A stretch of DNA of 41,894 nt from JBDHRG01 sp039807445 (lineage in GTDB: Bacteria; Pseudomonadota; Gammaproteobacteria; Competibacterales; Competibacteraceae): the NCBI GenBank assembly GCA_039807445.1, contig JBDHRG010000010.1, positions 1 to 41,894 on the forward strand, written 5' to 3'. Numbering within the stretch: the first letter of the stretch is position 1; every line of letters starts with the position of its first letter. The notes under the pieces were generated by a model. The model ran no database searches. It had not been told where the DNA came from and saw nothing but the letters and a program-made list of their open reading frames with translations. Positions 24,133 to 33,158 of the stretch are shown here, in pieces. A program made the translations under genes and the position numbers.

Positions 24133-25161
24133 ATGAGCGTCGAGTCGGTACGTTCCCTGGGTCGGAGTCTGGTACTCGTCGAGGCGGTGCGTGTGCGCGC
24201 TCCGGGACTCGCGGTCAGCGCCGTGATCGCGATGGCGTCGTTCTTCGTCTCCGATCACTACGGCGGACCGACGCTGCTGTTCGCGCTGCTGATCGGCATG
24301 GCTTTCCACTTCCTCAGCGAAGAGGGACGGTGCGTGCCCGGTATCGAGTTCGCCGCGCGCGCGCTGCTGCGCTTCGGCGTCGCGCTGCTCGGTGCGCGCA
24401 TCACCGCCGAGCAGATCGGCTCGCTCGGTGCGGCGCCGGTGCTGCTGGTGGTCGGTGCGGTCGCAGCGACGATCGCCTTCGGTCGGCTGTGCGCCGGCAG
24501 GCTCGGACTGTCGCGCGAGCAGGGGCTCTTGAGCGGAGGGGCGGTGGCGATCTGCGGCGCTTCGGCGGCGCTGGCGCTGGCGGCGGTGATGCCGCGCCAC
24601 GAACACGCCGAGCGCGACACCATCCTGACGGTCGTCGGCGTCACCACGCTCTCGACGCTGGCGATGATCCTCTATCCGCTGCTGGTCGGCGCGCTCGATC
24701 TCGACCCGAGCGCCGCCGGCATCTTCCTCGGCGGCACGATCCACGACGTCGCCCAGGTGGTCGGTGCCGGCTACATGATCTCGCCGCAGACCGGCGACGT
24801 CGCGACCTTCGTCAAGCTCTTGCGTGTGGCGATGCTGGTGCCGGCGGTGCTGGCGTTCTCGCTGCTGTTCCGCCGTGCCGACGCCGATGCGGCGCGCGGG
24901 CGCGTGGCGCTGCCGGGCTTCCTGCTCGGCTTCGTGGCGCTGGTGATCGCCAACTCGCTCGGCTGGGTACCGAAGCCGGTGGCGGCGGCGTGCAACGAGG
25001 TGTCGCGCTGGTGTCTGGTGGTGGCGATCGCTGCGCTCGGCATCAAGACCTCGTTCCAGAGGCTCGCGGTAGTCGGCTGGCGACCGGTACTGCTGATGGT
25101 GCTGGAGACGCTGTTCCTGGCGATCCTCGTGCTCGGAGTCGTCCTGCTGATGTCGTCCTGA
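24133..25161 (+). CDS. Putative sulfate exporter, YeiH/SuyZ family (UPF0324)
   Basis: A 342-aa inner-membrane protein with about ten hydrophobic helices. Family blocks are LLRFGVALLGARITAEQI, LLSGGAVAICGASAALALAAV, LGGTIHDVAQVVGAGY and the C-terminal AIAALGIKTSF. SuyZ of Paracoccus, a member of this family, was proposed to export sulfate during sulfolactate breakdown. Here it lies 7 kb from suyAB and divergent from the GntR gene, so the same job fits. TAGGAG lies upstream of the start. The family is poorly characterised and other anions are possible. Confidence 0.75.
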   Translation: MSVESVRSLGRSLVLVEAVRVRAPGLAVSAVIAMASFFVSDHYGGPTLLFALLIGMAFHFLSEEGRCVPGIEFAARALLRFGVALLGARITAEQIGSLGAAPVLLVVGAVAATIAFGRLCAGRLGLSREQGLLSGGAVAICGASAALALAAVMPRHEHAERDTILTVVGVTTLSTLAMILYPLLVGALDLDPSAAGIFLGGTIHDVAQVVGAGYMISPQTGDVATFVKLLRVAMLVPAVLAFSLLFRRADADAARGRVALPGFLLGFVALVIANSLGWVPKPVAAACNEVSRWCLVVAIAALGIKTSFQRLAVVGWRPVLLMVLETLFLAILVLGVVLLMSS

Positions 25162-25374
25162 GGGGAGAGAGTTCGTTCGCCGGGCGCCTCCGGTTCGAGG
25201 TTTCGCGGAAAGATCTGGATCCATTACCGGGTGTCGACAGGCCCTGGTGGCGCCTCGGACTCCCCCGTAGAGTCGGTTCAGCAGCGATTCCGTCGGGATC
25301 GCGTCCGGCGTGCACATCGCTTGCGTCCAGCGGCCGATGCGTCCCGCCTCAGCCGACCGTGGACCGAAGACGCC

Positions 25375-26160
25375 ATGAGCCTGAACGACACGATCCTCCT
25401 CCTCGGCATCGTGGCTTTCGCCAGCTACGCCCAGACCGTCACCGGCTTCGCCTTCGGCCTGATCGTGATGGCCGGGGTGGTGCTGCTCGACCTGGTGCCG
25501 GTCGCGACCGTGGCGATCCTGATCAGCCTGCTGACCCTGGTCAACGCCGGCACGGCGCTGTTTCGCAACGCCGATGCGGTGCACTGGCGCCTGGTGCTGC
25601 TGTGCGCAGCCAGCGGCTGGGCGATGCTGAGCGTCGGGGTGTGGCTGCTCGGCTACCTCAGCGGCGAGCGCGTGATGCTGCTGCGCCTGCTGCTCGGCGG
25701 GGCGATCGTGATCAGCAGCGTGATGCTGGTACTGCGACCGAGCCGGCGCGAGCGGCCTTCGCACCCGGTGGTGTTCCTGCTCTACGCCGCAGTGTCGGGG
25801 CTGATGGGCGGGCTGTTCTCGACCGCCGGGCCGCCGCTGGTGTACCACTTCCACCGCCAGCCGCTCGACCACCGGGTGATCCGCGACACGCTGCTGTCGA
25901 TCTTCGCGATGAACTCGGCGGTGCGGCTGTGCATCGTCGGCGTGCAGGGGGCGATCGGCGCCGAGGTGCTGCTGATGGCCGCCAAGGCTGCCCCCGTGGT
26001 GCTGCTGTTCACCTGGCTCGCGCGGCGCTACCCGCCGCGGCTGTCGGTGACGGCGCGCCAGCGCATCGCCTTCGTGCTGCTGTTCGCCGCCGGCATCAGC
26101 CTGATGGGCCCGGCGCTGCACGGCGTGCCCGCGCTGCTGGCTGGCCTCGCGGGCCGGTAG
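25375..26160 (+). CDS. TauE/SafE family membrane transporter (probable sulfite/sulfonate exporter)
   Basis: A 261-aa membrane protein with seven to eight hydrophobic segments. The duplicated domain pattern is visible: FASYAQTVTGFAFGLIVMAG in the first half and SGLMGGLFSTAGPPLVYHF in the second. TauE/SafE proteins move anions such as sulfite or sulfoacetate. With sulfolactate cleavage releasing sulfite inside the cell, export is plausible. The start lacks a strong ribosome binding site. The 213-base gap before it shows no clear promoter. Confidence 0.75.
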   Translation: MSLNDTILLLGIVAFASYAQTVTGFAFGLIVMAGVVLLDLVPVATVAILISLLTLVNAGTALFRNADAVHWRLVLLCAASGWAMLSVGVWLLGYLSGERVMLLRLLLGGAIVISSVMLVLRPSRRERPSHPVVFLLYAAVSGLMGGLFSTAGPPLVYHFHRQPLDHRVIRDTLLSIFAMNSAVRLCIVGVQGAIGAEVLLMAAKAAPVVLLFTWLARRYPPRLSVTARQRIAFVLLFAAGISLMGPALHGVPALLAGLAGR

Positions 26161-26162
26161 GA

Positions 26163-26220
26163 GCGGATTTGCATCCGCGACGGTCGCCATGCCGGGCGCA
26201 CGATTGCGGACGTAGTCCGC
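26163..26220. repeat. Pair of short palindromes (REP-like)
   Basis: GCGGAT-TTGC-ATCCGC (26163-26178) and GCGGAC-GTA-GTCCGC (26206-26220) are two similar hairpins after the TauE-like gene. They resemble intergenic palindromes of the GGAGCGGATTC type and may cap the transcript. Confidence 0.5.
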
Positions 26221-26274
26221 TCCCACTCGGGTCATCCTCAACGGAGACCGCCTCGATTCGATGCCAGCCGCCGA

Positions 26275-26304
26275 GCGTTGCACGGATTGCGGAATACCAA
26301 TGGC
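26275..26304 (-). pseudogene. Remnant of a pqqE 3' end
   Basis: The minus strand encodes PLVFRNPCNA, matching the end of the intact pqqE at 26958-26990 (PLVFRNPRNA) in 25 of 29 bases. Most differences are synonymous (CCG to CCA, CTG to TTG, GTG to GTA), so it looks like an old, diverged copy, not a fresh duplication. The frame runs on to a TGA about 14 codons later. Only this short stretch is recognisable. Confidence 0.45.
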
Positions 26305-26353
26305 TTATTGTTGAGTAACGCTTGGCATCGGATGCTGGACAGGAGTTCGTTCT

Positions 26354-26566
26354 ATGAATCGGATCACCATCAATCCAGAACAATGCGGGGGACGTCCCTG
26401 CATTCGCGGCATGCGCATCCGGGTGGTCGATGTCCTGGATCTGTTGGCTGCTGGCCTCACGCGTGAGCAGGTGCTCGAGGAACTCCCGGACCTCGAGCCG
26501 GAGGACATCGCAGCCACGCTCCAGTTCGCAGCGCGCAAGCTCGATCACCCGGTGCTGGCCACGTGA
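26354..26566 (+). CDS. DUF433 antitoxin-like protein
   Basis: A 70-aa protein of the DUF433 family: ITINPEQCGGRPCIRGMRIRVVDVLDLLAAGLTREQVLEELPDLEPEDIAATLQFAARKL. The family has a small helical DNA-binding-like fold and pairs with PIN-like DUF5615 proteins. The stop overlaps the GTG of the toxin-like gene, so they are coupled. AGGAG lies at 26339-26343, about 10 bases before the start. Confidence 0.82.
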   Translation: MNRITINPEQCGGRPCIRGMRIRVVDVLDLLAAGLTREQVLEELPDLEPEDIAATLQFAARKLDHPVLAT

Positions 26567-26904
26567 TCCTCTGGGTCGATGCGCAACTCTCTCCAGCGCT
26601 GGCTCAGTGGATCACGGAACAGTTCGGTATCGAGGCATACTCCGTGAAGTGGCTCGGCTACCGCGATGCCGTCGACCAGAAAATCTTCGATGCAGCACGG
26701 GTGGCTGGCGCGGTTGTCATGACAAAAGACAGCGACTTCGTCCGTTTGCTGGATCGGCATGGCTCACCGCCGCAGGTGCTCTGGATCACGCTTGGCAACA
26801 CATCGAACGCTCGCATGAAAGAGGCTCTGCAGAAGACATTCCTACGTGCCGTCGAGCTGTTCGAAGCAGGAGAGCCATTGGTGGAGGTCAGCGACATTCT
26901 GTGA
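26563..26904 (+). CDS. DUF5615 PIN-like toxin
   Basis: A 113-aa protein with a GTG start. It begins ILWVDAQLSPALAQWI (strand plus Asp), and contains VVMTKDSDFVRLLDRHG, the acidic centre of the PIN-like fold (Asp6, Asp57, Asp59 by count). PIN-like proteins are Mg-dependent ribonucleases, and DUF433/DUF5615 pairs behave as predicted type II toxin-antitoxin modules. It lies between a pqqE relic and the real pqqE, so the module probably arrived by insertion next to the pqq operon. Confidence 0.8.
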   Translation: MILWVDAQLSPALAQWITEQFGIEAYSVKWLGYRDAVDQKIFDAARVAGAVVMTKDSDFVRLLDRHGSPPQVLWITLGNTSNARMKEALQKTFLRAVELFEAGEPLVEVSDIL

Positions 26905-26939
26905 GTGCAAACGCAGAATGGTCCGTGGGATGGCGGGCT

Positions 26940-28055
26940 TCATCTCGTCAATGCTTTCGCGTTGCGCGGATTGCGGAACACCAGCGGTCTTTCCGAAACG
27001 CCGGCGCGGGCGGTGATCGCCTCGACCGCGGCGTGGTGCGGCGACTTGTCGCACACCGGGTCGGCGTTGGCGGGGTCGCCGGTCAAGAGCCACGCCTGGC
27101 AGCGGCAGCCGCCGAAGTCCTTGGCCTTCTCGTCGCAGGAGCGGCACGGCTCCTTCATCCAGGCGTCGCCGCGGAAAGCGTTGAAGCCGGGCGAGTCGCG
27201 CCAGATCCAGTCGATCGAGTGTTCACGCACGTTCGGGAACTCGAGCCCCGGCAGGCTGCGCGCCGAGTGGCAGGGCAGCGCGGTGCCGTCGGGGGCGACG
27301 GTCAGGAACACACTGCCCCAGCCGTTCATGCACGCCTTCGGACGGCGCTCGTAATAGTCGGGAACGACGTAGTAGATCTTCATCGTCCCCTTCATCCTGT
27401 GCTGCCACGCGTGCGCGGTCGCTTCGGCGCGCACGAGCTGCTCGCGCGTCGGCAGCAGCCGGTCACGGTTGACCCAGGCCCAGCCGTAGTACTGCGTGGT
27501 CGCGAGCTCGACGTAGTCGGCGCCGAGTTCGGCGGCCAGCGCGAGCATGTCGCCGATATGTGCGATGTTGTCGCGGTGCAGCACGAAGCAGAGCACCATC
27601 GGGTAGCCCTGCGCCTTCACCGCCCGCGCGACCGCGCGCTTGTGCGCGAAGGCGCCGGTGCCGGCGATCAGGTCGTTCAACTCGGCGTCGGCCGCCTGGA
27701 AGCTGAGCTGGATGTGGTCGAGCCCGGCTTCGTGCAGCGCGGCGATGCGGCCCGCGTCGAGGCCGAGGCCCGACGAGATCAGGTTGGTGTAGTAGCCGAG
27801 CCGGCGCGCCTCGGCGACGATCGCCTCGAGGTCGCGGCGCGTCGCCGGCTCGCCGCCCGACAGCCCGAGCTGCAGTGCGCCGAGCGAGCGCGCCTCGCGC
27901 AGCACGCGCCGCCAGGTTTCGGTGTCGAGCTCGTCGGTGTGGCGCGTGTAGTCGACCGGGTTCGAGCAGTACGGACACTGCAGCGGGCAGGCGTAGGTCA
28001 GCTCCGCCAGCAGCCACAACGGTTTACTCGGCGCTTCGGATCCAGCCGCGTGCAT
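26940..28055 (-). CDS. pqqE: PQQ biosynthesis radical SAM enzyme PqqE
   Basis: A 371-aa enzyme that forms the carbon-carbon bond between Glu and Tyr of PqqA. The radical SAM cluster motif is CPLQCPYC (Cys23, Cys27, Cys30). The C-terminal SPASM region has CMNGWGS, TALPCHSARSLPGLEFPNV, and CRSCDEKAKDFGGCRC, with the extra cysteines for auxiliary clusters. The start at 28055 is inside the end of pqqD (32-base overlap), so the two are translationally coupled, as usual for this pair. The gene ends the pqqABCDE operon. Confidence 0.93.
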   Translation of the reverse strand: MHAAGSEAPSKPLWLLAELTYACPLQCPYCSNPVDYTRHTDELDTETWRRVLREARSLGALQLGLSGGEPATRRDLEAIVAEARRLGYYTNLISSGLGLDAGRIAALHEAGLDHIQLSFQAADAELNDLIAGTGAFAHKRAVARAVKAQGYPMVLCFVLHRDNIAHIGDMLALAAELGADYVELATTQYYGWAWVNRDRLLPTREQLVRAEATAHAWQHRMKGTMKIYYVVPDYYERRPKACMNGWGSVFLTVAPDGTALPCHSARSLPGLEFPNVREHSIDWIWRDSPGFNAFRGDAWMKEPCRSCDEKAKDFGGCRCQAWLLTGDPANADPVCDKSPHHAAVEAITARAGVSERPLVFRNPRNAKALTR

Positions 28056-28281
28056 CGGCGACCTCCAGGAATTCGCGGACGTCGGCGGCCAGCTCGGCGC
28101 CGGGGAAGCGTGCCTCGAGCGCGGCGACGATGGCGCCGGCATCGCGGTGGCCGTCGCACAACTCGAGGATCGCCGCCGCCGAGGGGTTCAGCTTGACCAT
28201 GCCCTCTGGGTAGAGCAGCACGTGGCACTGCTGCGCCTGCTCCCACTGCAGGCGGTGGCCGGGGGCGATGCGGATGCTCAC
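28024..28281 (-). CDS. pqqD: PQQ biosynthesis peptide chaperone PqqD
   Basis: An 85-aa protein that binds PqqA and presents it to PqqE. It reads IRIAPGHRLQWEQAQQCHVLLYPEGMVKLNPSAAAILELCDG, the RRE (RiPP recognition element) fold of strands plus winged helix. The start is GTG at 28281, overlapping the pqqC stop (GTGA). It is fully inside the operon between pqqC and pqqE, with overlaps on both sides. Confidence 0.88.
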   Translation of the reverse strand: MSIRIAPGHRLQWEQAQQCHVLLYPEGMVKLNPSAAAILELCDGHRDAGAIVAALEARFPGAELAADVREFLEVADARGWIRSAE

Positions 28282-29009
28282 GCGGCGGGCTCCTCGACGT
28301 TGAAGAACGGCGGCATCCCGAGCACGTAAGCCAGGTGCATCGCATCGAGCATCGACCACAGCACTTCGAGCTTGAAGCGCAGGATCGCCAGCGCTCTTTG
28401 CTGCTGCTCGCGCGTGACGAAGTGCGCCAGCGTGATCTCGAGCCCGTGCTGGACGTCGCGGTGCGCCTCGCCGAGGCGCTTGCGGAAGTACTGCAGCCCC
28501 TCGGGTTCGATCCACGGGTAGCGGTCGGGCCAGTGCTCGAGGCGCTGGCGGTGGATGGTCGGTGCGAACAGCTCGGTCAGCGACGAACACGCCGCCTCTT
28601 GCCAGCTCGCGCTACGGGCGAAGTTGACGTAGGCATCGACCGCGAAGCGCACGCCCGGCAGCACCCGCTGCTGCGACACCAGGGTCTCGCGGTCCAGCCC
28701 GCAGGCTTCGCCGAGGCGGATCCAGGCCTCGATGCCGCCTTCGGCGCCGGCGTGCCCGTCGTGGTCGGTGATGCGTTCGATCCAGCGCCGGCGCACCTCG
28801 CGCTCGGGGCAGTTGGCGAGGATCGCGGCGTCCTTGCGCGGAATGCTGATCTGGTAGTAGTAGCGGTTCGCGACCCAGCCCTGGATCTGCGTGCGGCTCA
28901 GCCGGCCCTCGTGCATCGCCACCTGGAAGGGATGGTGGATGTGGTACAGCGAACCCATCGCGCGCAGCCGCGCCTCGAATTCGTCCCGGCCCCAGGGTTC
29001 GTCGTTCAT
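28278..29009 (-). CDS. pqqC: Pyrroloquinoline-quinone synthase PqqC
   Basis: A 243-aa cofactorless oxidase that performs the last ring-closing, eight-electron oxidation of PQQ formation. The family segments are YHIHHPFQVAMHEGRLSRTQIQGWVANRYYYQ, DHDGHAGAEGGIEAWIRLGEA and SSLTELFAPTIHRQRL, containing the conserved His, Tyr and Arg residues. The length fits the family (~240-250 aa). Its start overlaps the pqqB stop by four bases (ATGA). Confidence 0.92.
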   Translation of the reverse strand: MNDEPWGRDEFEARLRAMGSLYHIHHPFQVAMHEGRLSRTQIQGWVANRYYYQISIPRKDAAILANCPEREVRRRWIERITDHDGHAGAEGGIEAWIRLGEACGLDRETLVSQQRVLPGVRFAVDAYVNFARSASWQEAACSSLTELFAPTIHRQRLEHWPDRYPWIEPEGLQYFRKRLGEAHRDVQHGLEITLAHFVTREQQQRALAILRFKLEVLWSMLDAMHLAYVLGMPPFFNVEEPAA

Positions 29010-29917
29010 AAAGTGAAATCCATGCCGTCGTGGGCGACCTCGATCCCCTCGGCCGCGAGCCGCGCGCGCTCGGGCGAGTCCTCGACCAGGATCGGATTGG
29101 TGTTGTTGATGTGGATCAGCACCTTGCGGGCGCGCAGCGGGCGCAGCTGTTCGATCAGGCCGCCGGGGCCGGCCAGCGCCAGGTGGCCCATCTCGGCGGC
29201 GCGCCTGGGGCCGATGCCGGCGCGCGCCATCTCGTCATCGAACCAGAAGGTGCCGTCGACCAGCAGCAGGCTCGCGCGCTCGAGGTACGGCCACAGGTGC
29301 GGCTCGATCGCGCCCAGCCCCGGCGCGTAGAACAGCCGGCCGCCGCTGGCCTCGTCCTCGACCCACAGCCCGATGTTGTCGCCGGGGTGCGGTGCGGTGC
29401 GGTGCGGCGAGTAGGGCGGCGCCTTGCTCGCCAGCGGTACCGCGGTGAAGCGCAAGCCCTCGAGCCCCGGCAGCGTCAGCGCCTGGCCGTCGAGCGGCAG
29501 CTCGTGCGCGGTGACGCCGCAGTAGTGGCCGAGCACGCCGAACAGCGGCAGCCCGGTGCGCAAATCCTCCGACACCGGCGCGGTGCAGTACACCGGCAGC
29601 GGCGCGGTGTGCTCGCGCAGCATCAACAGCCCGGTGACGTGGTCGATCTGCGCATCCATCAGCAACACCGCCGCGAGGCCGGTGTCGCGCGGGGTGCGCT
29701 TCGGGGCGAGCGGCGCGAAGGCTTCGAGCTGGACGCGCACGTCGGGCGAGGCGTTGCACAGCAGCCAGCGCTCGCCGGCCACGCTCAGCGCGATCGACGA
29801 CTGCGTGCGCGGGCGCGCGTTCAGCGTGCCGGCGCGCACGCCGGCGCAGTTGGCGCAGGCGCAGTTCCATTGCGGGAAGCCGCCGCCGGCGGCCGAACCG
29901 AGAACGTGGATCAGCAC
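29006..29917 (-). CDS. pqqB: PQQ biosynthesis protein PqqB (metallo-beta-lactamase-like hydroxylase)
   Basis: A 303-aa protein starting with GTG. The N-terminus LIHVLGSAAGGGFPQWNCACANC is the standard PqqB start with the cysteine cluster, and MDAQIDHVTGLLMLRE carries the metal-binding Asp and His. PqqB hydroxylates the tyrosine ring of the cleaved PqqA-derived product. The SD GAGGGGG lies about 6 bases before the start, right after the pqqA terminator. The gene is therefore read by transcripts that pass that terminator. Confidence 0.92.
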   Translation of the reverse strand: MLIHVLGSAAGGGFPQWNCACANCAGVRAGTLNARPRTQSSIALSVAGERWLLCNASPDVRVQLEAFAPLAPKRTPRDTGLAAVLLMDAQIDHVTGLLMLREHTAPLPVYCTAPVSEDLRTGLPLFGVLGHYCGVTAHELPLDGQALTLPGLEGLRFTAVPLASKAPPYSPHRTAPHPGDNIGLWVEDEASGGRLFYAPGLGAIEPHLWPYLERASLLLVDGTFWFDDEMARAGIGPRRAAEMGHLALAGPGGLIEQLRPLRARKVLIHINNTNPILVEDSPERARLAAEGIEVAHDGMDFTL

Positions 29918-29937
29918 CGGTGCCCCCTCGCGGCCGG

Positions 29938-29965
29938 AAAAAAACCGGCCCGCACGCCGGGCCGG
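29938..29965 (-). terminator. Terminator/attenuator between pqqA and pqqB
   Basis: On the minus strand CCGGCCCG (29965-29958) pairs with CGGGCCGG (29952-29945) around a 5-base loop, followed by seven T residues (29944-29938). It is about 25 bases past pqqA and only 20 before pqqB, so most transcripts should stop after pqqA. This would make the precursor peptide more abundant than the enzymes. Confidence 0.88.
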
Positions 29966-29989
29966 AAACGTCGCCTTGCGGCGGTGCGA

Positions 29990-30064
29990 TCAGCGGTTGG
30001 CGATGTACATCGTCACTTCGAAGCCGAAACGCAGCTCGGTGTACGCGGGTTTGGTCCACTGCAT
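29990..30064 (-). CDS. pqqA: PQQ precursor peptide PqqA
   Basis: A 24-aa peptide: MQWTKPAYTELRFGFEVTMY, then IANR. The Glu16 and Tyr20 spaced by three residues (EVTMY) are the two residues joined to make PQQ. GGAGG lies about 8 bases upstream of the start. It is transcribed from its own sigma-54 promoter and followed by a terminator. It is too short for standard gene calling. Confidence 0.94.
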   Translation of the reverse strand: MQWTKPAYTELRFGFEVTMYIANR

Positions 30065-30105
30065 GGTGCCGTCCTCCAGGTGGGTGGTGTTGCGAGCATC
30101 ACCGC

Positions 30106-30121
30106 TGCAGCTTGTGTGCCA
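30106..30121 (-). promoter_or_regulatory. Sigma-54 promoter of pqqA
   Basis: The minus strand reads TGGCACACAAGCTGCA, with the GG and GC doublets at the exact spacing and the -24 element perfect. The start site would be about 30 bases before the pqqA ATG. Together with the dyad at 30219-30235 it predicts activation of PQQ synthesis by the AcoR-like protein. Confidence 0.78.
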
Positions 30122-30218
30122 AGTGCGGGCGATGGGGCGCGGCGCGTGCCGCAGCGGGGATTGGCGCGAAACCGGCCGAGCGGGAAGGGCACGCGAACCG
30201 TCCCGCGCCGTGCCGGCG

Positions 30219-30235
30219 CGGGACAGAGTGTCACG
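30219..30235. promoter_or_regulatory. Putative activator-binding dyad upstream of pqqA
   Basis: CGGGACA-GAG-TGTCACG is 16/17 identical to the dyad at 1533-1549, including the GAG spacer. It lies about 107 bp upstream of the pqqA promoter -24 element and just past the 3' end of the activator gene. Confidence 0.65.
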
Positions 30236-30256
30236 GAAAGGGAGCAGCGGGATGCC

Positions 30257-32248
<1,992 letters not shown>

Positions 32249-32420
32249 GTCTCTGCCCCTCCTCGCGACGGCGGCGAACGAGCCGGCGGTGGTGCACCGC
32301 GTATCGTCGTTATCGTTTTATGTCTCCCCGATCTCAGGGGATCAGGCCAAGTCTAACCCCCGATTGTCGGATGTGGAATCCGGTTTCCGGTGCGCGTCGC
32401 GACACCCGCAGGACAGGCAC

Positions 32421-32436
32421 TGCGACACCCTGTGCG
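32421..32436. promoter_or_regulatory. Weak candidate activator site upstream of pedF
   Basis: TGCGACACCCTGTGCG keeps the GACA-N3-TGT core of the dyads at 1533 and 30219 but matches poorly outside it. Its position, about 130 bp upstream of the pedF promoter, is right. The region 32249-32631 shows no gene. Confidence 0.35.
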
Positions 32437-32556
32437 AATCCCGTAACACTGCGGTACGCGATCGCGTATCACGCCGCGACGGCAATGTCCGCACAACCGC
32501 GGCGACGACGGGCTACGTGCCTGGCGGCGGCGGCCACGGCGCGTTGCCGGCGATCT

Positions 32557-32572
32557 TGGCGCGTTCCTTGCT
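32557..32572 (+). promoter_or_regulatory. Sigma-54 promoter of the cytochrome c-550 gene
   Basis: TGGCGCGTTCCTTGCT has one mismatch to the consensus TGGCACGN4TTGCW, with both doublets in place. It lies 60 bases upstream of the pedF start. Confidence 0.75.
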
Positions 32573-32631
32573 AGAGCGTCGGTACGGATGATGACGACAA
32601 GACTTTTCGAACCACCACCGGAGAGAGAGCG

Positions 32632-33063
32632 ATGATGACGAAGCAGATCGTGGCGGCCGGCGCATTGGCCATCGGGCTGGGGATGTCGACGCTGGCCTTC
32701 GGCCACGGCGACGTGGCGCCGCAGCCGGTCGATACCACCGGCCTCGAGCCGCTTGGCGACGAGTGGCGCGCGGCCAACCCGTACCGTGACAACGACACGG
32801 CAATCACGATCGGCAAGGCGGCCTACGGCCAGAACTGCGCCCGCTGCCACGGCCTCGACGCGGTCTCGGGCGGCATCGCGCCCGACCTGCGCAAGCTCGA
32901 CCGGGGCGAACTCGGCGACGAGTGGTTCCAGGAGCGCGTGCGCAACGGTGCCGTGCGCAACGGCGCGGTCTACATGCCCAAGTTCGCGTTGCCCGAAGGC
33001 CCGCTGAGCCAGGAAGCGCTGTGGGCGATCCGCTCCTGGCTGGACACCGTCGCGATCGACTGA
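32632..33063 (+). CDS. pedF: Cytochrome c-550 PedF
   Basis: A 143-aa periplasmic cytochrome c. The signal peptide ends near FGHG (residues 24-25). The heme-attachment motif is CARCH (Cys69, Cys72, His73) and the axial methionine is probably Met115 in YMPKF. It is the expected electron acceptor of the quinoprotein alcohol dehydrogenase at 1767-3521 and passes electrons to the oxidase. It has its own sigma-54 promoter. The start may be 32632 or the next codon (MM). Confidence 0.88.
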   Translation: MMTKQIVAAGALAIGLGMSTLAFGHGDVAPQPVDTTGLEPLGDEWRAANPYRDNDTAITIGKAAYGQNCARCHGLDAVSGGIAPDLRKLDRGELGDEWFQERVRNGAVRNGAVYMPKFALPEGPLSQEALWAIRSWLDTVAID

Positions 33064-33080
33064 GGAGAAACTTGCACGGG

Positions 33081-33119
33081 AACGTCACCCCGGCCCCGGA
33101 TCGGGTCCGTGGTGACGTT
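33081..33119. terminator. Terminator-like hairpin between convergent pedF and potI
   Basis: AACGTCACC (33081-33089) pairs with GGTGACGTT (33111-33119), with further GC pairing inside, and is followed by CTTCTTCT. It is nested inside an exact inverted repeat TGAGGAGAAACT (33061-33072)/AGTTTCTCCTCA (33150-33161), whose outer ends include both genes' stop codons. Confidence 0.6.
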
Positions 33120-33158
33120 CTTCTGCCGGAATGACGTCGACGAGAAGCGAGTTTCTCC

